Assembly: GCA_003130815.1 (NCBI GenBank)
Contig: QFDA01000002.1
Span: 62,001-126,000, forward strand
From: Bacteroidetes bacterium SCGC AAA795-G10
GTDB taxonomy: Bacteria > Bacteroidota > Bacteroidia > Flavobacteriales > Flavobacteriaceae
Length of the DNA: 64,000 bases
Direction of reading: 5' to 3'
Positions within the stretch are counted from its first letter, which is position 1; each line of letters starts with the position of its first letter. The translations under genes and the position numbers were made by a program. Below are positions 35,736-44,683 of the stretch, in pieces. The notes below the pieces were generated by a model. That model had not been told where the DNA came from. It ran no database searches and was given only the letters and a program-made list of their open reading frames with translations.

Positions 35736-36658
35736 TTAGTGAGATCAAAGTTTTTGCTCCTGCGAGTGTTGCTAACGTGTCATGTGGTTTTGATGTCCTT
35801 GGATTTTGCTTAGATCCTGTTGGTGACTTGATCCATGTGAAAATGATTGAAAAACCTGGGGTTCATATTGGAAATATTAAAGGTTATAAAGTTCCTAAAA
35901 ACCCCTTGAAGAATGTAGCTAGTGTTGCAGTAAATGCTATGTTAAAATCTCATCCTACAAAAAATGGATTCATTATAAATATTGAAAAAAAAATAAAACC
36001 TGGTAGCGGAATTGGAAGTAGTGCAGCAAGTTCAGCTGGAGCAGTATTCGCTGTAAATGAATTACTCGGAAGACCATTCAAAAGTAATAAATTATTAGAT
36101 TTTGCAATGTTTGGGGAGGCATTGGCAAGTGGTGAGTACCATGCTGACAATCTAGCACCAGTTCTCTTTGGAGGGTTTACTTTAGTTCGAAGTATAAATC
36201 CGATAGATATTGTTAGTTTACCTTGTCCAGCAGAATTAATTGTAACAATAATACACCCTAAAATTGAATTAAAAACAATTCATTCAAGGGCAATTTTAAA
36301 AGATGATATTCCATTAAAAAAAGCAATAAAACAGTGGGGAAATTTAGGTGGACTTATTAGCGCACTTTATACAAATAATTTTAACCTTTTATCAAGAAGT
36401 TTACAAGATGAATTGATTGAACCTGCAAGATCAATTTTAATTCCAAAATTCGAGGAAGTTAAAAATGAAGCTCTGAATCAAGGTGCATTGGGTAGTGGTA
36501 TTTCTGGGTCAGGACCGTCAATTTTTGCATTATCAAAAGGAATGGCAACAGCAAAAAAAGCAGGTATTGCAATGGCAGAAATTTACAAAAGCATAGGTTT
36601 AGAATACGATATGTATTTATCTCCCATAAACAAAGTAGGAATAAAAATTTTAAAATAA
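35732..36658 (+). CDS. thrB: Homoserine kinase
   Basis: A 308-residue GHMP-family kinase. PASVANVSCGFDVLGF near the start and the ATP-binding loop KPGSGIGSSAASSAGAV (around residue 88-105) are diagnostic, and the C-terminal GSGISGSGPSIFAL closes the fold. It phosphorylates homoserine to O-phosphohomoserine, the substrate of ThrC encoded next. Its start overlaps thrA by 4 nt and its stop is 1 nt before the TTG start of thrC, indicating translational coupling. Confidence 0.97.
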   Translation: MISEIKVFAPASVANVSCGFDVLGFCLDPVGDLIHVKMIEKPGVHIGNIKGYKVPKNPLKNVASVAVNAMLKSHPTKNGFIINIEKKIKPGSGIGSSAASSAGAVFAVNELLGRPFKSNKLLDFAMFGEALASGEYHADNLAPVLFGGFTLVRSINPIDIVSLPCPAELIVTIIHPKIELKTIHSRAILKDDIPLKKAIKQWGNLGGLISALYTNNFNLLSRSLQDELIEPARSILIPKFEEVKNEALNQGALGSGISGSGPSIFALSKGMATAKKAGIAMAEIYKSIGLEYDMYLSPINKVGIKILK

Positions 36659-36659
36659 T

Positions 36660-37970
36660 TTGAAATATTACAGCCTTAATAATAATTCGAAAAATGTAGG
36701 CTTTATAGAAGCTATAGAAAGGGGGCTAGCTCCAGACCGAGGTCTATATTTTCCAAGTGAAATACCAGAACTTAGTAATTATTTTGTCAATAATATAAAG
36801 AAATATTCTGACCATGAGATCGCATTTCAAGTGATAAATCCTTTCGTTGGAAACGAAATCCCTAATGATGTCCTTAAAGGGATTATAAAAAAAACATTAA
36901 AGTTTAATTTCCCAATTGTAAATATTTCAAAAAATATTGCAAGTCTTGAATTATTTCAAGGACCAACGTTGGCATTTAAAGACGTTGGGGCGAGGTTTAT
37001 GGCAAATTGTCTTTCCTATGCAAATCTTAAAGAGAAAGAAAATAAAAAAATTACGGTACTGGTTGCAACCTCTGGAGACACAGGTGGTGCTGTGGCAAAT
37101 GGATTTTATAAATTCAAAAATATAGATGTTGTAATTCTTTTTCCTAAGGGGAAGGTGAGTGAAATTCAAGAGTATCAATTGACTACCTTAGGGAAAAATA
37201 TTACAGCATTGGAAGTTGAAGGTAGCTTTGACGACTGCCAAAACTTCGTTAAGAATGCTTTTATTGATCCTGAGTTAATAAAAAAAATTAATTTAACTTC
37301 TGCTAATTCTATAAATGTAGGAAGATGGTTAGCACAAATGTTTTATTATTTTATTGCCTATAGAGACCGTCCTAATCCTGACAAAGAACTAATTGTTTCA
37401 GTACCAAGTGGAAATTTTGGAAATATCTGTGCTGGTCTTGTTTCAAAAAAGATGGGACTACCAATAAGTCATTTTATTGCGAGTACAAATTCTAATGATA
37501 CAATACCAAGGTTTCTTAATACAGGAATATATAAACCAAAAAAATCCATACAAACTATTTCTAATGCAATGGACGTAGCAAATCCAAGTAATTTTTTGAG
37601 AATTCAAAAATTATTTAATAATGATATATTCGGATTAAAAAAATCACTTACTGCTTATAGTTATTCAGATAAACAAACTGAAAAAGCCATAAACAAAATT
37701 TATAAACTTAAAAATTACATTACCGATCCTCACGGTGCTGTTGGATATCTGGGTTTAATAGATTTTTTGAATTCCAAAAAAGAACCTGAAAATTATCAAG
37801 GTTTATTTTTAGAAACTGCTCACCCTATTAAATTTTCAAAAACAGTAGAAAAGATTATTAAAGAAAAAATTGAAATTCCAAATGAAATCAAAAATATGCT
37901 TAAAAGGAAAAAAAAGAGCACACCAATAAAGGATTATAATGATTTAAAATCTATATTATTTTCAAAATAA
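36660..37970 (+). CDS. thrC: Threonine synthase
   Basis: A 436-residue PLP enzyme converting O-phosphohomoserine to threonine. The N-terminal GLAPDRGLYFPSEIP, LFQGPTLAFKDVGARF (PLP-lysine in FKD) and ATSGDTGGAVANGF are the family motifs, and VSVPSGNFGNICAG follows. The start codon is TTG at 36660: translation from there gives MKYYSLNNNSKNVGF, which matches the usual flavobacterial N-terminus, and the first in-frame ATG is far inside. The gene completes the thrABC operon. Confidence 0.96.
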   Translation: MKYYSLNNNSKNVGFIEAIERGLAPDRGLYFPSEIPELSNYFVNNIKKYSDHEIAFQVINPFVGNEIPNDVLKGIIKKTLKFNFPIVNISKNIASLELFQGPTLAFKDVGARFMANCLSYANLKEKENKKITVLVATSGDTGGAVANGFYKFKNIDVVILFPKGKVSEIQEYQLTTLGKNITALEVEGSFDDCQNFVKNAFIDPELIKKINLTSANSINVGRWLAQMFYYFIAYRDRPNPDKELIVSVPSGNFGNICAGLVSKKMGLPISHFIASTNSNDTIPRFLNTGIYKPKKSIQTISNAMDVANPSNFLRIQKLFNNDIFGLKKSLTAYSYSDKQTEKAINKIYKLKNYITDPHGAVGYLGLIDFLNSKKEPENYQGLFLETAHPIKFSKTVEKIIKEKIEIPNEIKNMLKRKKKSTPIKDYNDLKSILFSK

Positions 37971-37988
37971 ACCACAATACACAACAAT

Positions 37989-39068
37989 TTGAAAAAAACA
38001 CCTCTTTATAATTCACATATATCCTTAAATGCAAAAATGACCTCTTTTGGAGGTTATCTGATGCCTATTCAATATGACAGCTTGATTGAAGAACATATTG
38101 CAGTTCGAAAAAATTTAGGTGTTTTTGATGTTTCACACATGGGAGAATTTAAAATATCTGGATCAAATGCCATCGACCTTCTTCAATATATTTGTAGTAA
38201 CGATATTTCTAAAATTCCTGTTGGAAAAGCTCAATATAACTATTTTCCTAACGAAACAGGTGGAATTGTTGATGATTTGATTGTTTATAGATTAGATGAT
38301 AAGGATTATATGCTTGTTGTTAATGCATCTAATATCAAAAAAGATTGGGAACATATAAGGAAAAACAATGAATCATTTGGTGCTGAAATAAAGGATGATT
38401 CAGATCAAATAGCATTACTTTCTATTCAAGGCCCCAAAGCTTTACAAGCTATGCAATCGCTTACAGATTTAAATTTAAATTCTCTACCCTACTATGGGCA
38501 CGCTTTTGCTTCCTTTGCAGGATTTCAAAATACAATAATTGCTACTACAGGATATACTGGTGCAGGGGGGCTAGAAATTTATTTTAAATCAGAACAAGCG
38601 GAAAAAATTTGGGATTCGGTACTTGAGGCAGGTTCATCTTTGAGTATTAAACCAATAGGGCTTGGTGCACGTGATTCACTAAGAACTGAAATGGGATATT
38701 GTTTGTATGGTAATGAAATCGACGAGACTATATCTCCTATAGCCGCGGGTTTGGGTTGGATAAGTAAGCCCGAAACTAAATGTATAAATTTTGAAAACAT
38801 TCATAGACAAAAATTGGATGGTACAGAATATAAATTAATTGGTTTTATTATTGATGGAAGGGCCATACCAAGAAATGGTTATAATCTAGTTGATAAGTAT
38901 AATCACAAAATTGGCAGAGTTACCTCTGGTACTAGGTCACCTATCCTTGAAAAAGGAATAGGTTTGGGCTACATTAAAACGAGTTTTTCCTCTCCACAGA
39001 CTAAAATTGGAGTAATTATTAGAGATAAATTTTGGTCTGCGAAAGTAGTAAATACACCATTTATTTAA
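37989..39068 (+). CDS. gcvT: Aminomethyltransferase, glycine cleavage system T protein
   Basis: A 359-residue folate-dependent protein. SFGGYLMPIQY, GVFDVSHMGEFKISG and the C-terminal half with GYTGAGGLEIYF and LGARDSLRTEMGYCLYGNE are typical of GcvT, which transfers the aminomethyl group of glycine to tetrahydrofolate and releases ammonia. The start is TTG (MKKTPLYNSHISLNAKM). It lies 18 nt after thrC on the same strand. The other glycine cleavage genes (gcvH, gcvP) are not in the window, which is common in Bacteroidetes. Confidence 0.96.
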   Translation: MKKTPLYNSHISLNAKMTSFGGYLMPIQYDSLIEEHIAVRKNLGVFDVSHMGEFKISGSNAIDLLQYICSNDISKIPVGKAQYNYFPNETGGIVDDLIVYRLDDKDYMLVVNASNIKKDWEHIRKNNESFGAEIKDDSDQIALLSIQGPKALQAMQSLTDLNLNSLPYYGHAFASFAGFQNTIIATTGYTGAGGLEIYFKSEQAEKIWDSVLEAGSSLSIKPIGLGARDSLRTEMGYCLYGNEIDETISPIAAGLGWISKPETKCINFENIHRQKLDGTEYKLIGFIIDGRAIPRNGYNLVDKYNHKIGRVTSGTRSPILEKGIGLGYIKTSFSSPQTKIGVIIRDKFWSAKVVNTPFI

Positions 39069-39069
39069 T

Positions 39070-39903
39070 TTGAAAGTGTCAAGACCTATACTTATACTTG
39101 GAGGAAGTGGGTTTATTGGCAATGCTATATATAGAGAGCTTTCAGCATATTTTTATACGTTAGGAACTTATAACAGTAATACTGACTATAAATATAATTC
39201 TAATTTTGTCCATTTTAATCATCAAAAAGATAAACTAACCACCATTTTAAAAAAATTTAATCCAAAATTGATTATATCCTCTCTAAGAGGGGATATTTAT
39301 TCTCAAGTAGAAACACATATTTATCTGAAAGAACATGTTCAAAAATACGATTGTAGAATAATGTTTATTTCTTCAGCAAACGTTTTTGATTCCTTTAGAC
39401 ACTATCCATCGTATGAATATGATAAAACACTTTCAAAAAGCCTCTATGGACATTTTAAAATAAAAATTGAAAATCAACTTTTGAATCTAAAAACAGGTAA
39501 ATATATTATACTTCGCTTGCCTATGATTTTTGGCCTTAACTCACCTAGAACATTAAAAATAGATAAAGCTTTAAAAGATAATTCTCCTATAGAAGTATTC
39601 CCAAATACAGTTATTAACGTAAATAGTGATATTCGTCTATGCCAACAGATTCATTATATAATAAACCATAAAAAAACAGGAATTTTTCACTTGGGAAGTA
39701 CTAATTTAATTTCACATTTTGATTTTATTAGGGCACTAGTAGAAAAAAGATATAATAAACCTGGGTTTTATAAGCAAGTATTTACTTCCAATACGACCAG
39801 GTATCTAGCAGTACTTCCAAAAGAAAATAAACTACCACACCATATTCAACCATCTTACGAAGATGTTCTCAGTGACTTAACACTCCAGCATAATGAAAAA
39901 TAA
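39070..39903 (+). CDS. NAD-dependent epimerase/dehydratase family (RmlD-like) protein
   Basis: A 277-residue short-chain dehydrogenase-like protein. The Rossmann motif LILGGSGFIGNAIYREL is at residues about 8-24; VFDSFRHYPSYEYDKTLSKS carries the Tyr-xxx-Lys pair region, with Tyr spacing slightly unusual, and LGSTNLISHFDFI resembles the RmlD substrate-binding end. The N-terminus starts with TTG at 39070; a GTG two codons later is also possible. The substrate is unknown. It begins 1 nt after gcvT, so is co-transcribed, and precedes yebC. It could reduce a nucleotide sugar or be a moonlighting SDR. Confidence 0.78.
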   Translation: MKVSRPILILGGSGFIGNAIYRELSAYFYTLGTYNSNTDYKYNSNFVHFNHQKDKLTTILKKFNPKLIISSLRGDIYSQVETHIYLKEHVQKYDCRIMFISSANVFDSFRHYPSYEYDKTLSKSLYGHFKIKIENQLLNLKTGKYIILRLPMIFGLNSPRTLKIDKALKDNSPIEVFPNTVINVNSDIRLCQQIHYIINHKKTGIFHLGSTNLISHFDFIRALVEKRYNKPGFYKQVFTSNTTRYLAVLPKENKLPHHIQPSYEDVLSDLTLQHNEK

Positions 39904-39954
39904 AATTTAAAAAATCAACTTATAGTTTACATATATTTATAAATTAAAAAATCA

Positions 39955-40674
39955 ATGGGTAGAGCTTTTGAATTTAGAAAGGCAAGAAAATTAAAGCGTT
40001 GGTCAGCAATGGCTAAAATATTTACTCGCCTTGGAAAAGATATTTCTATGTGTGTGAAAGAAGGAGGGTCTGATCCGGAAAATAACTCACGATTAAGGGC
40101 ACTAATTCAAAATGCAAAGGCAGCTAATATGCCAAAAGAGAATATTGAAAGAGCTATTAAAAAAGCAACTGAAAAAAACACTGTAAACTATAAAGAAATT
40201 ATTTTTGAAGGCTATGCACCTTATGGTATAGCAATTTTAGCTGAAACAGCAACAGACAATAACAATCGAACTGTTGCAAATATTCGTTCATATTTTAATA
40301 AAGCAGGAGGAAGCTTAGGTACTTCTGGTTCAGTGGAATTTATGTTTACACATTTTTGCAACTTCAGAATTGATCAAAAAAATTTAGATATTGAAAAAAT
40401 AGAGTTAGAATTTATTGATTTTGGAGTTGAAGAGGTTTTTGTTGCTGATAACGAAATAAATTTGTACGCTTCATTTGAACACTACGGGAAAATTCAAAAA
40501 GAACTGGAAAATCGTAATTTGGAAATTCTTTTCTCTGGCTTTGAAAGAATACCTAAATCAGTAAACACTTTAGAATATGAACAGAAAAATGAAGTTCTCG
40601 AATTAATTGAAAAAATTGAGGAAGATGATGATGTCCAAAACGTATACCACACATTAGATATTAAAAATATTTAA
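39955..40674 (+). CDS. yebC: YebC/PmpR family regulator / translation factor
   Basis: A 239-residue protein. MGRAFEFRKARKLKRW at the start, then KEGGSDPENNSRLRALIQNAKAANMPKENIERAIKKA, and the acidic C-terminal domain (LELIEKIEEDDDVQNVYHTL) match the YebC family throughout, and length is normal. Members were described as DNA-binding regulators and more recently as ribosome-associated factors helping with polyproline or other stalls. The stop codon overlaps the stop of the convergent plsC gene by 4 nt through a shared TTAA. Confidence 0.95.
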   Translation: MGRAFEFRKARKLKRWSAMAKIFTRLGKDISMCVKEGGSDPENNSRLRALIQNAKAANMPKENIERAIKKATEKNTVNYKEIIFEGYAPYGIAILAETATDNNNRTVANIRSYFNKAGGSLGTSGSVEFMFTHFCNFRIDQKNLDIEKIELEFIDFGVEEVFVADNEINLYASFEHYGKIQKELENRNLEILFSGFERIPKSVNTLEYEQKNEVLELIEKIEEDDDVQNVYHTLDIKNI

Positions 40675-41213
40675 AAACTTTTTTCTTTAGAAAAACCTAC
40701 AAACCCTTTAAATAGAACTTCTAATTTTTTTAAATCTCTAGATTCATCATTTGTGGTATAAAAATTTGGATGTATTATAATTTTTTTACTTCTATAATCA
40801 AAGCTAACTGGTACAATTGGTATTTTCAATTGTTTAGCTATGTGATAATAACCGGTTTTAAGATTTTGGACTTTTTGACGTGTTCCTTCTGGTGCTAAAG
40901 CAATCCTAAATTTTTTATTTTCTCTAAAAATTGTAACTATTGATTCAACTGAACCACCAGGTCCAGAACGATCTATCGGAGTACCTCCTAAAAGTCTAAA
41001 AAACCATCCTAAATAGGGGGTAAATAATTCTTTTTTACCAACAAAATTTATTTGCTCACCTGAAATACTTCTAACCATTAAGCCGACGAAAAAATCTATC
41101 CAACTTGTATGCGGAACTACTGCGACAACATATTTTAATAGTTTAGGAAAACTACCTTGAATATTCCAACCTAACACTCTAAGAAAAATGACTTTGGAAA
41201 ATAAACGAAACAT
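40671..41213 (-). CDS. 1-acyl-sn-glycerol-3-phosphate acyltransferase-like protein
   Basis: A 180-residue short member of the PlsC family. The catalytic HX4D motif is HTSWIDF (around residue 36) and PEGTRQK (about 109) is the substrate-binding block, and GTPIDRSGPGG lies between. The short length, with one N-terminal hydrophobic segment, fits the glycerol acyltransferase subgroup seen in Bacteroidetes. It probably acylates lysophosphatidic acid at the membrane. It is 4 nt downstream of the helicase gene on the same strand. Confidence 0.88.
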   Translation of the reverse strand: MFRLFSKVIFLRVLGWNIQGSFPKLLKYVVAVVPHTSWIDFFVGLMVRSISGEQINFVGKKELFTPYLGWFFRLLGGTPIDRSGPGGSVESIVTIFRENKKFRIALAPEGTRQKVQNLKTGYYHIAKQLKIPIVPVSFDYRSKKIIIHPNFYTTNDESRDLKKLEVLFKGFVGFSKEKSF

Positions 41214-41217
41214 ACTT

Positions 41218-42648
41218 TTAGTTTTGCATATTGAAATCTTCGCTCGTAAAACCTAACAAATATAAATTTTTTGTAGCACGTGTAATTGCGGTATATAGCC
41301 ATCTCAAATATTCTTTATTTAAACCATTAGGTAAATATGGCTTTTCTATAAAAACATTTTCCCATTGACCCCCTTGAGATTTATGGCATGTAATTGCATA
41401 TGAATACTTAACCTGTAAAGCGTTAAAAAATTTATTTTCTTTAACTTTTTTAAGTCGCTTAAACTTAGACTTTTCATCAACATAATCTTCCATTATATTT
41501 TTATAAAGCTTATTTACTTCTTCAAATGGCAATGAAGCTGTCTTTATTTCAAGTGTATCAAGTAATAAAATAGTTTCAAATGGTAGTTCTTCAGGATAAT
41601 CTACCAAAACAACCTGAACTTCAGCAAAAGAAAAACCATAAATTTCTTTTTTAGATTTTATTTTGATTATTTCAATAATATCTCCGTTGGCAATAAAACC
41701 TACCTTGGATGCGTGCTGAAGCCAAAAGTAATTATTTTTTAAAACCATAAGTCGATCTCCAATTGATAGCTCATCTTCAAGATTCAATACTTCTTGCCTT
41801 ATTTGTTTATTAAATAAATAAGCTCGCTTATTTGATCTAACTATAAATACGGTTTGATCTATTCCAGAATTATTGTATGCTGACTCCACTACCTCAAAAA
41901 TTATATTCCTGTCATTCAAATTTTGAATATCATTACATCCTCTTATATTGAATCTAAACTGATCGTAAATATTTTGGTTAAGTTGTTTTCTAATTGCAGT
42001 TGCATTGTCTAATATTCCTGAGTTTTGTTTTTGTCGAACAACAAAAGTTAATTCTACTGTAAAAATTTTATCAAAATAAAATCTTTTCAATATTTCCAAA
42101 TCTAACGCTGGGCTAATAGTCAAATTAATTGGAGGAAGTTGTGCAGGGTCACCAACCATTAAAAGCTTACAGTTATAACCATCTCTAACATATTTTACTA
42201 AATCATTTAAAAGTGAATTATTTTTGGATAACTCAGTTTCGATTACTTCGTTTCCAATCATTGAAGCTTCGTCAACTATAAAGATTGTATTTTTATTAGT
42301 ATTCTTTTTTAAACGAAAAATAATTTTGCCTCTATCTTCGGATTTAGTATTATAAATTTGCTTGTGTATAGTGTGTGCAGTATGATTTGAATATGTTGAC
42401 ATCACTTTTGCGGCCCTTCCTGTCGGTGCAATCAATATTGCTTTATGATTAATTGTATTTAGCTGATGAACTAAAGATCCAAGCAATGTGGTTTTCCCAG
42501 TACCAGCATAACCTTTTAATATAAAAACCGAATTCAAATTTTTAGATAAAATAAAACTTGATATTTCAGAAAACCAGATAAGCTGGGATTGAGTTGGTTC
42601 AAAATCTAATTTTTTTTCAAGTTGTAAAGCAAAAATTTTAGGGTGCAT
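41218..42648 (-). CDS. RecD-like ATP-dependent DNA helicase (AAA_30 / UvrD_C_2)
   Basis: A protein of 476 residues from the ATG at 42648; an in-frame TTG directly before it is a less likely start. Superfamily 1 helicase motifs are complete: GYAGTGKTTLLG (Walker A, about residue 46), VDEASMIG (motif II), VGDPAQLPPI (motif III), VRQKQNSGILD, and at the C-terminus YAITCHKSQGGQWENVFIE and TAITRATKNLYL. It lacks RecD2's long N-terminal domain and resembles the compact flavobacterial RecD/exonuclease V alpha-like helicases. Role in DNA repair is inferred. Confidence 0.9.
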   Translation of the reverse strand: MHPKIFALQLEKKLDFEPTQSQLIWFSEISSFILSKNLNSVFILKGYAGTGKTTLLGSLVHQLNTINHKAILIAPTGRAAKVMSTYSNHTAHTIHKQIYNTKSEDRGKIIFRLKKNTNKNTIFIVDEASMIGNEVIETELSKNNSLLNDLVKYVRDGYNCKLLMVGDPAQLPPINLTISPALDLEILKRFYFDKIFTVELTFVVRQKQNSGILDNATAIRKQLNQNIYDQFRFNIRGCNDIQNLNDRNIIFEVVESAYNNSGIDQTVFIVRSNKRAYLFNKQIRQEVLNLEDELSIGDRLMVLKNNYFWLQHASKVGFIANGDIIEIIKIKSKKEIYGFSFAEVQVVLVDYPEELPFETILLLDTLEIKTASLPFEEVNKLYKNIMEDYVDEKSKFKRLKKVKENKFFNALQVKYSYAITCHKSQGGQWENVFIEKPYLPNGLNKEYLRWLYTAITRATKNLYLLGFTSEDFNMQN

Positions 42649-42690
42649 CAAATCAATCTATTCGCTAAATATAATTTTTTTTAAAAACTT

Positions 42691-42718
42691 TTGTGATACA
42701 AAAAAAATTGTAGATTTG
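42691..42718 (+). promoter_or_regulatory. Promoter of the membrane-protein/DUF3822/rsmD operon
   Basis: TTG (42691-42693) followed after 17 nt by TAGATTTG (42711-42718) fits the Bacteroidetes -33/-7 consensus. It ends 18 nt before the ATG at 42737. Confidence 0.7.
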
Positions 42719-42736
42719 TTTTAAAGAAATTATAAT

Positions 42737-43387
42737 ATGAAACTAGGTATCCAAGTAGCTTTATGGATTTTATCGATTTTTTTTGCTTATAAGATATACG
42801 ATGCCATTAGTGGTCCTATAAAATTTAATCAAATAAAAAATGAAAGATTTGCAGTTGTAATTGACAGATTAAAAGATATAAGAACAGCGCAAATAGCACA
42901 TAAAGATGTGAAAGGTCAATTTTCAAATAATTTTGATAGTCTTGTTAAGTTTGTAGATGAAGGAATTTTTACACTAATTGAAAAACGTGACTCATCATAT
43001 TTACAATATGACCGAACATATAGGATTGACATGTTAAAGGAGGTGATAGTCGTGGACACCTTGGGTTTTGTTTCAGTTAAGGATTCACTCTTTAAAAACA
43101 ACGATTCCTACAAAAATATGGCTTACCTACCAATTAATGGTTTAGAGGATAGTACTTTTCAAATTAAAGCTGAAATAATTAATAAAAATGGTTATAAAGT
43201 CCCGGTTTTTGAAGTTAAAGTTTCTAAAGACATTTTGCTTTACGATCAGAATAAAGACCTTGTGAAGCAGGAAAATGAAACTATTTCAGTTGATGGTGTC
43301 AATGGCCCAGAGATTATTCTTGGATCTCTTAGTAAAGTGAGTACAAACGGTAATTGGCCAACAATATTTGATGCTAAGCGAGAATAA
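42737..43387 (+). CDS. Conserved membrane-anchored protein of unknown function
   Basis: A 216-residue protein. Its first 25 residues form one hydrophobic helix after a four-residue cytoplasmic start (MKLG, then IQVALWILSIFFAYKIY), followed by a polar helix (RFAVVIDRLKDIRTAQIAHKD) and a strand-rich domain likely in the periplasm. The helix followed by RTAQIAHKDVKGQF is reminiscent of pilin-like or PilN-like proteins, but I would not call it a pilin: there is no prepilin peptidase site. It has its own promoter, overlaps the DUF3822 gene by 20 nt, and leads to rsmD. I recall the same group in other flavobacteria. Confidence 0.75.
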   Translation: MKLGIQVALWILSIFFAYKIYDAISGPIKFNQIKNERFAVVIDRLKDIRTAQIAHKDVKGQFSNNFDSLVKFVDEGIFTLIEKRDSSYLQYDRTYRIDMLKEVIVVDTLGFVSVKDSLFKNNDSYKNMAYLPINGLEDSTFQIKAEIINKNGYKVPVFEVKVSKDILLYDQNKDLVKQENETISVDGVNGPEIILGSLSKVSTNGNWPTIFDAKRE

Positions 43388-44144
43388 TATTCTTCAAAAT
43401 AAAAGCTTTTCAATTCACTTTTTTAGAAATGGTTTTTCATTTTGTACTGATGACAATATCGATTATTTTTCGCACACTCCTGATACTAATGAATTTGAAA
43501 ATTCAATTAAAAATTTTTTAAATAATAACCAGAAAAATTTTGAATATTTTAGCATAATTTTTTTTCAACAGCCCTCTACATTAGTGCCTACAATTTTTTT
43601 TGATAAAAACAGATTGCATGACTATTTAAGTTTTTATATTAAAAAATCTGAATCTGAAATTATAATATATGATGAATTGAAAAAAGAGGATAACACAAAT
43701 GTTTACTCTATACCAAAGAAACTTTATAAAGTAATTGAAAAACTAGATGTAGATTTTAATGTCTTTCATTATAATTCAATACTCATAAAAAAGGTTTTGA
43801 ATTTGTGCTCAACTGAAAAATTTTCAAAACAACTTTTTGTTCATTTACACTTTGATGCAATGGATATATTCCTTGTAGAAAATAATAAACTGATTTTTTA
43901 CAACCGTTTTGTTGTTAAAAATGAAAATGATTTTATGTATTATCTTTTTTTTGTTGTTGAACAGTTTGATCTTGATCCTAATGATTTTGAGATACAATTT
44001 TTAGGAAGAATAGATGCCTTTGAGAGTTATTATGACATTGTAAAAAATTACCACTATTATATTACCTTCTCAAATGATAATCTTTCAAAAAAAATTGAGT
44101 TGTCAAAACATCACGCACCTTATCTGTCATCTTGTTTTAAATAA
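43368..44144 (+). CDS. DUF3822 family protein, predicted actin-like fold
   Basis: A 258-residue cytoplasmic protein of the Bacteroidetes-restricted DUF3822 family. Signs are SIHFFRNGFSFCTDD near the N-terminus, FFQQPSTLVPTIFFDK, YLSFYIKK, FVHLHFDAMDIFLVENNKL and FMYYLFFVVEQFDLDPNDFE. The order of elements recalls the actin-like fold of PilM/GspL; I recall a structural genomics report of such a fold for the family, stated from memory. The start is ATG ATG within the previous gene (20-nt overlap), and its stop overlaps the rsmD start by one base (TAATG), so all three are translationally coupled. Confidence 0.82.
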   Translation: MMLSENNILQNKSFSIHFFRNGFSFCTDDNIDYFSHTPDTNEFENSIKNFLNNNQKNFEYFSIIFFQQPSTLVPTIFFDKNRLHDYLSFYIKKSESEIIIYDELKKEDNTNVYSIPKKLYKVIEKLDVDFNVFHYNSILIKKVLNLCSTEKFSKQLFVHLHFDAMDIFLVENNKLIFYNRFVVKNENDFMYYLFFVVEQFDLDPNDFEIQFLGRIDAFESYYDIVKNYHYYITFSNDNLSKKIELSKHHAPYLSSCFK

Positions 44145-44671
44145 TGAGAATTATATCTGGGAAATATAAGGGACGAAAAATTTATCCTCCAAAAAATCTA
44201 CCAACAAGACCAACAACGGACCGACTAAAAGAGGGTCTGTTCAATATTTTACAAAATAGATTAGAATTTAGAAATATTAAAGTCTTAGATCTTTATTCGG
44301 GTACTGGTAATATAAGCTATGAATTTGCCTCTAGGGGCTCATTAAATATTACATCTGTAGATCAAAACAGACTATGTGCAGTTTTTATAAAAAAAACATC
44401 TCTTTTATTAAACACAGAAATCAATGTCGTTCAATCGGATAGTATCAATTTTCTAAGAAAAAATAATAATCAATTTCATTTAATTTTTGCCGATCCGCCA
44501 TACGAAATTCAGGATAAGGTATATAAAACCATTATAGATTTGAGTGTTGAAAAACTCTTAACTAATGGCTTATTAGTTATTGAGCATAATAAAAAAATTA
44601 ATTTTAGCAACGAACCTAGCTATTATATGAATCGAAAGTACGGTGACAGCGTTATTTCTTTTTTTAATTGA
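44144..44671 (+). CDS. rsmD: 16S rRNA (guanine(966)-N(2))-methyltransferase
   Basis: A 175-residue SAM-dependent methyltransferase. MRIISGKYKGRKIYPPKNL with TRPTTDRLKEGLFNIL is the diagnostic N-terminus, VLDLYSGTGNISYEFASRG is the SAM motif I, and FADPPYEI is the catalytic (N/D)PPY motif of N2-methylguanine enzymes. It methylates G966 of 16S rRNA (E. coli numbering) in the 30S subunit. It is coupled to DUF3822 and converges with rnpB. Confidence 0.95.
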   Translation: MRIISGKYKGRKIYPPKNLPTRPTTDRLKEGLFNILQNRLEFRNIKVLDLYSGTGNISYEFASRGSLNITSVDQNRLCAVFIKKTSLLLNTEINVVQSDSINFLRKNNNQFHLIFADPPYEIQDKVYKTIIDLSVEKLLTNGLLVIEHNKKINFSNEPSYYMNRKYGDSVISFFN

Positions 44672-44683
44672 AATTTTTAAAAA

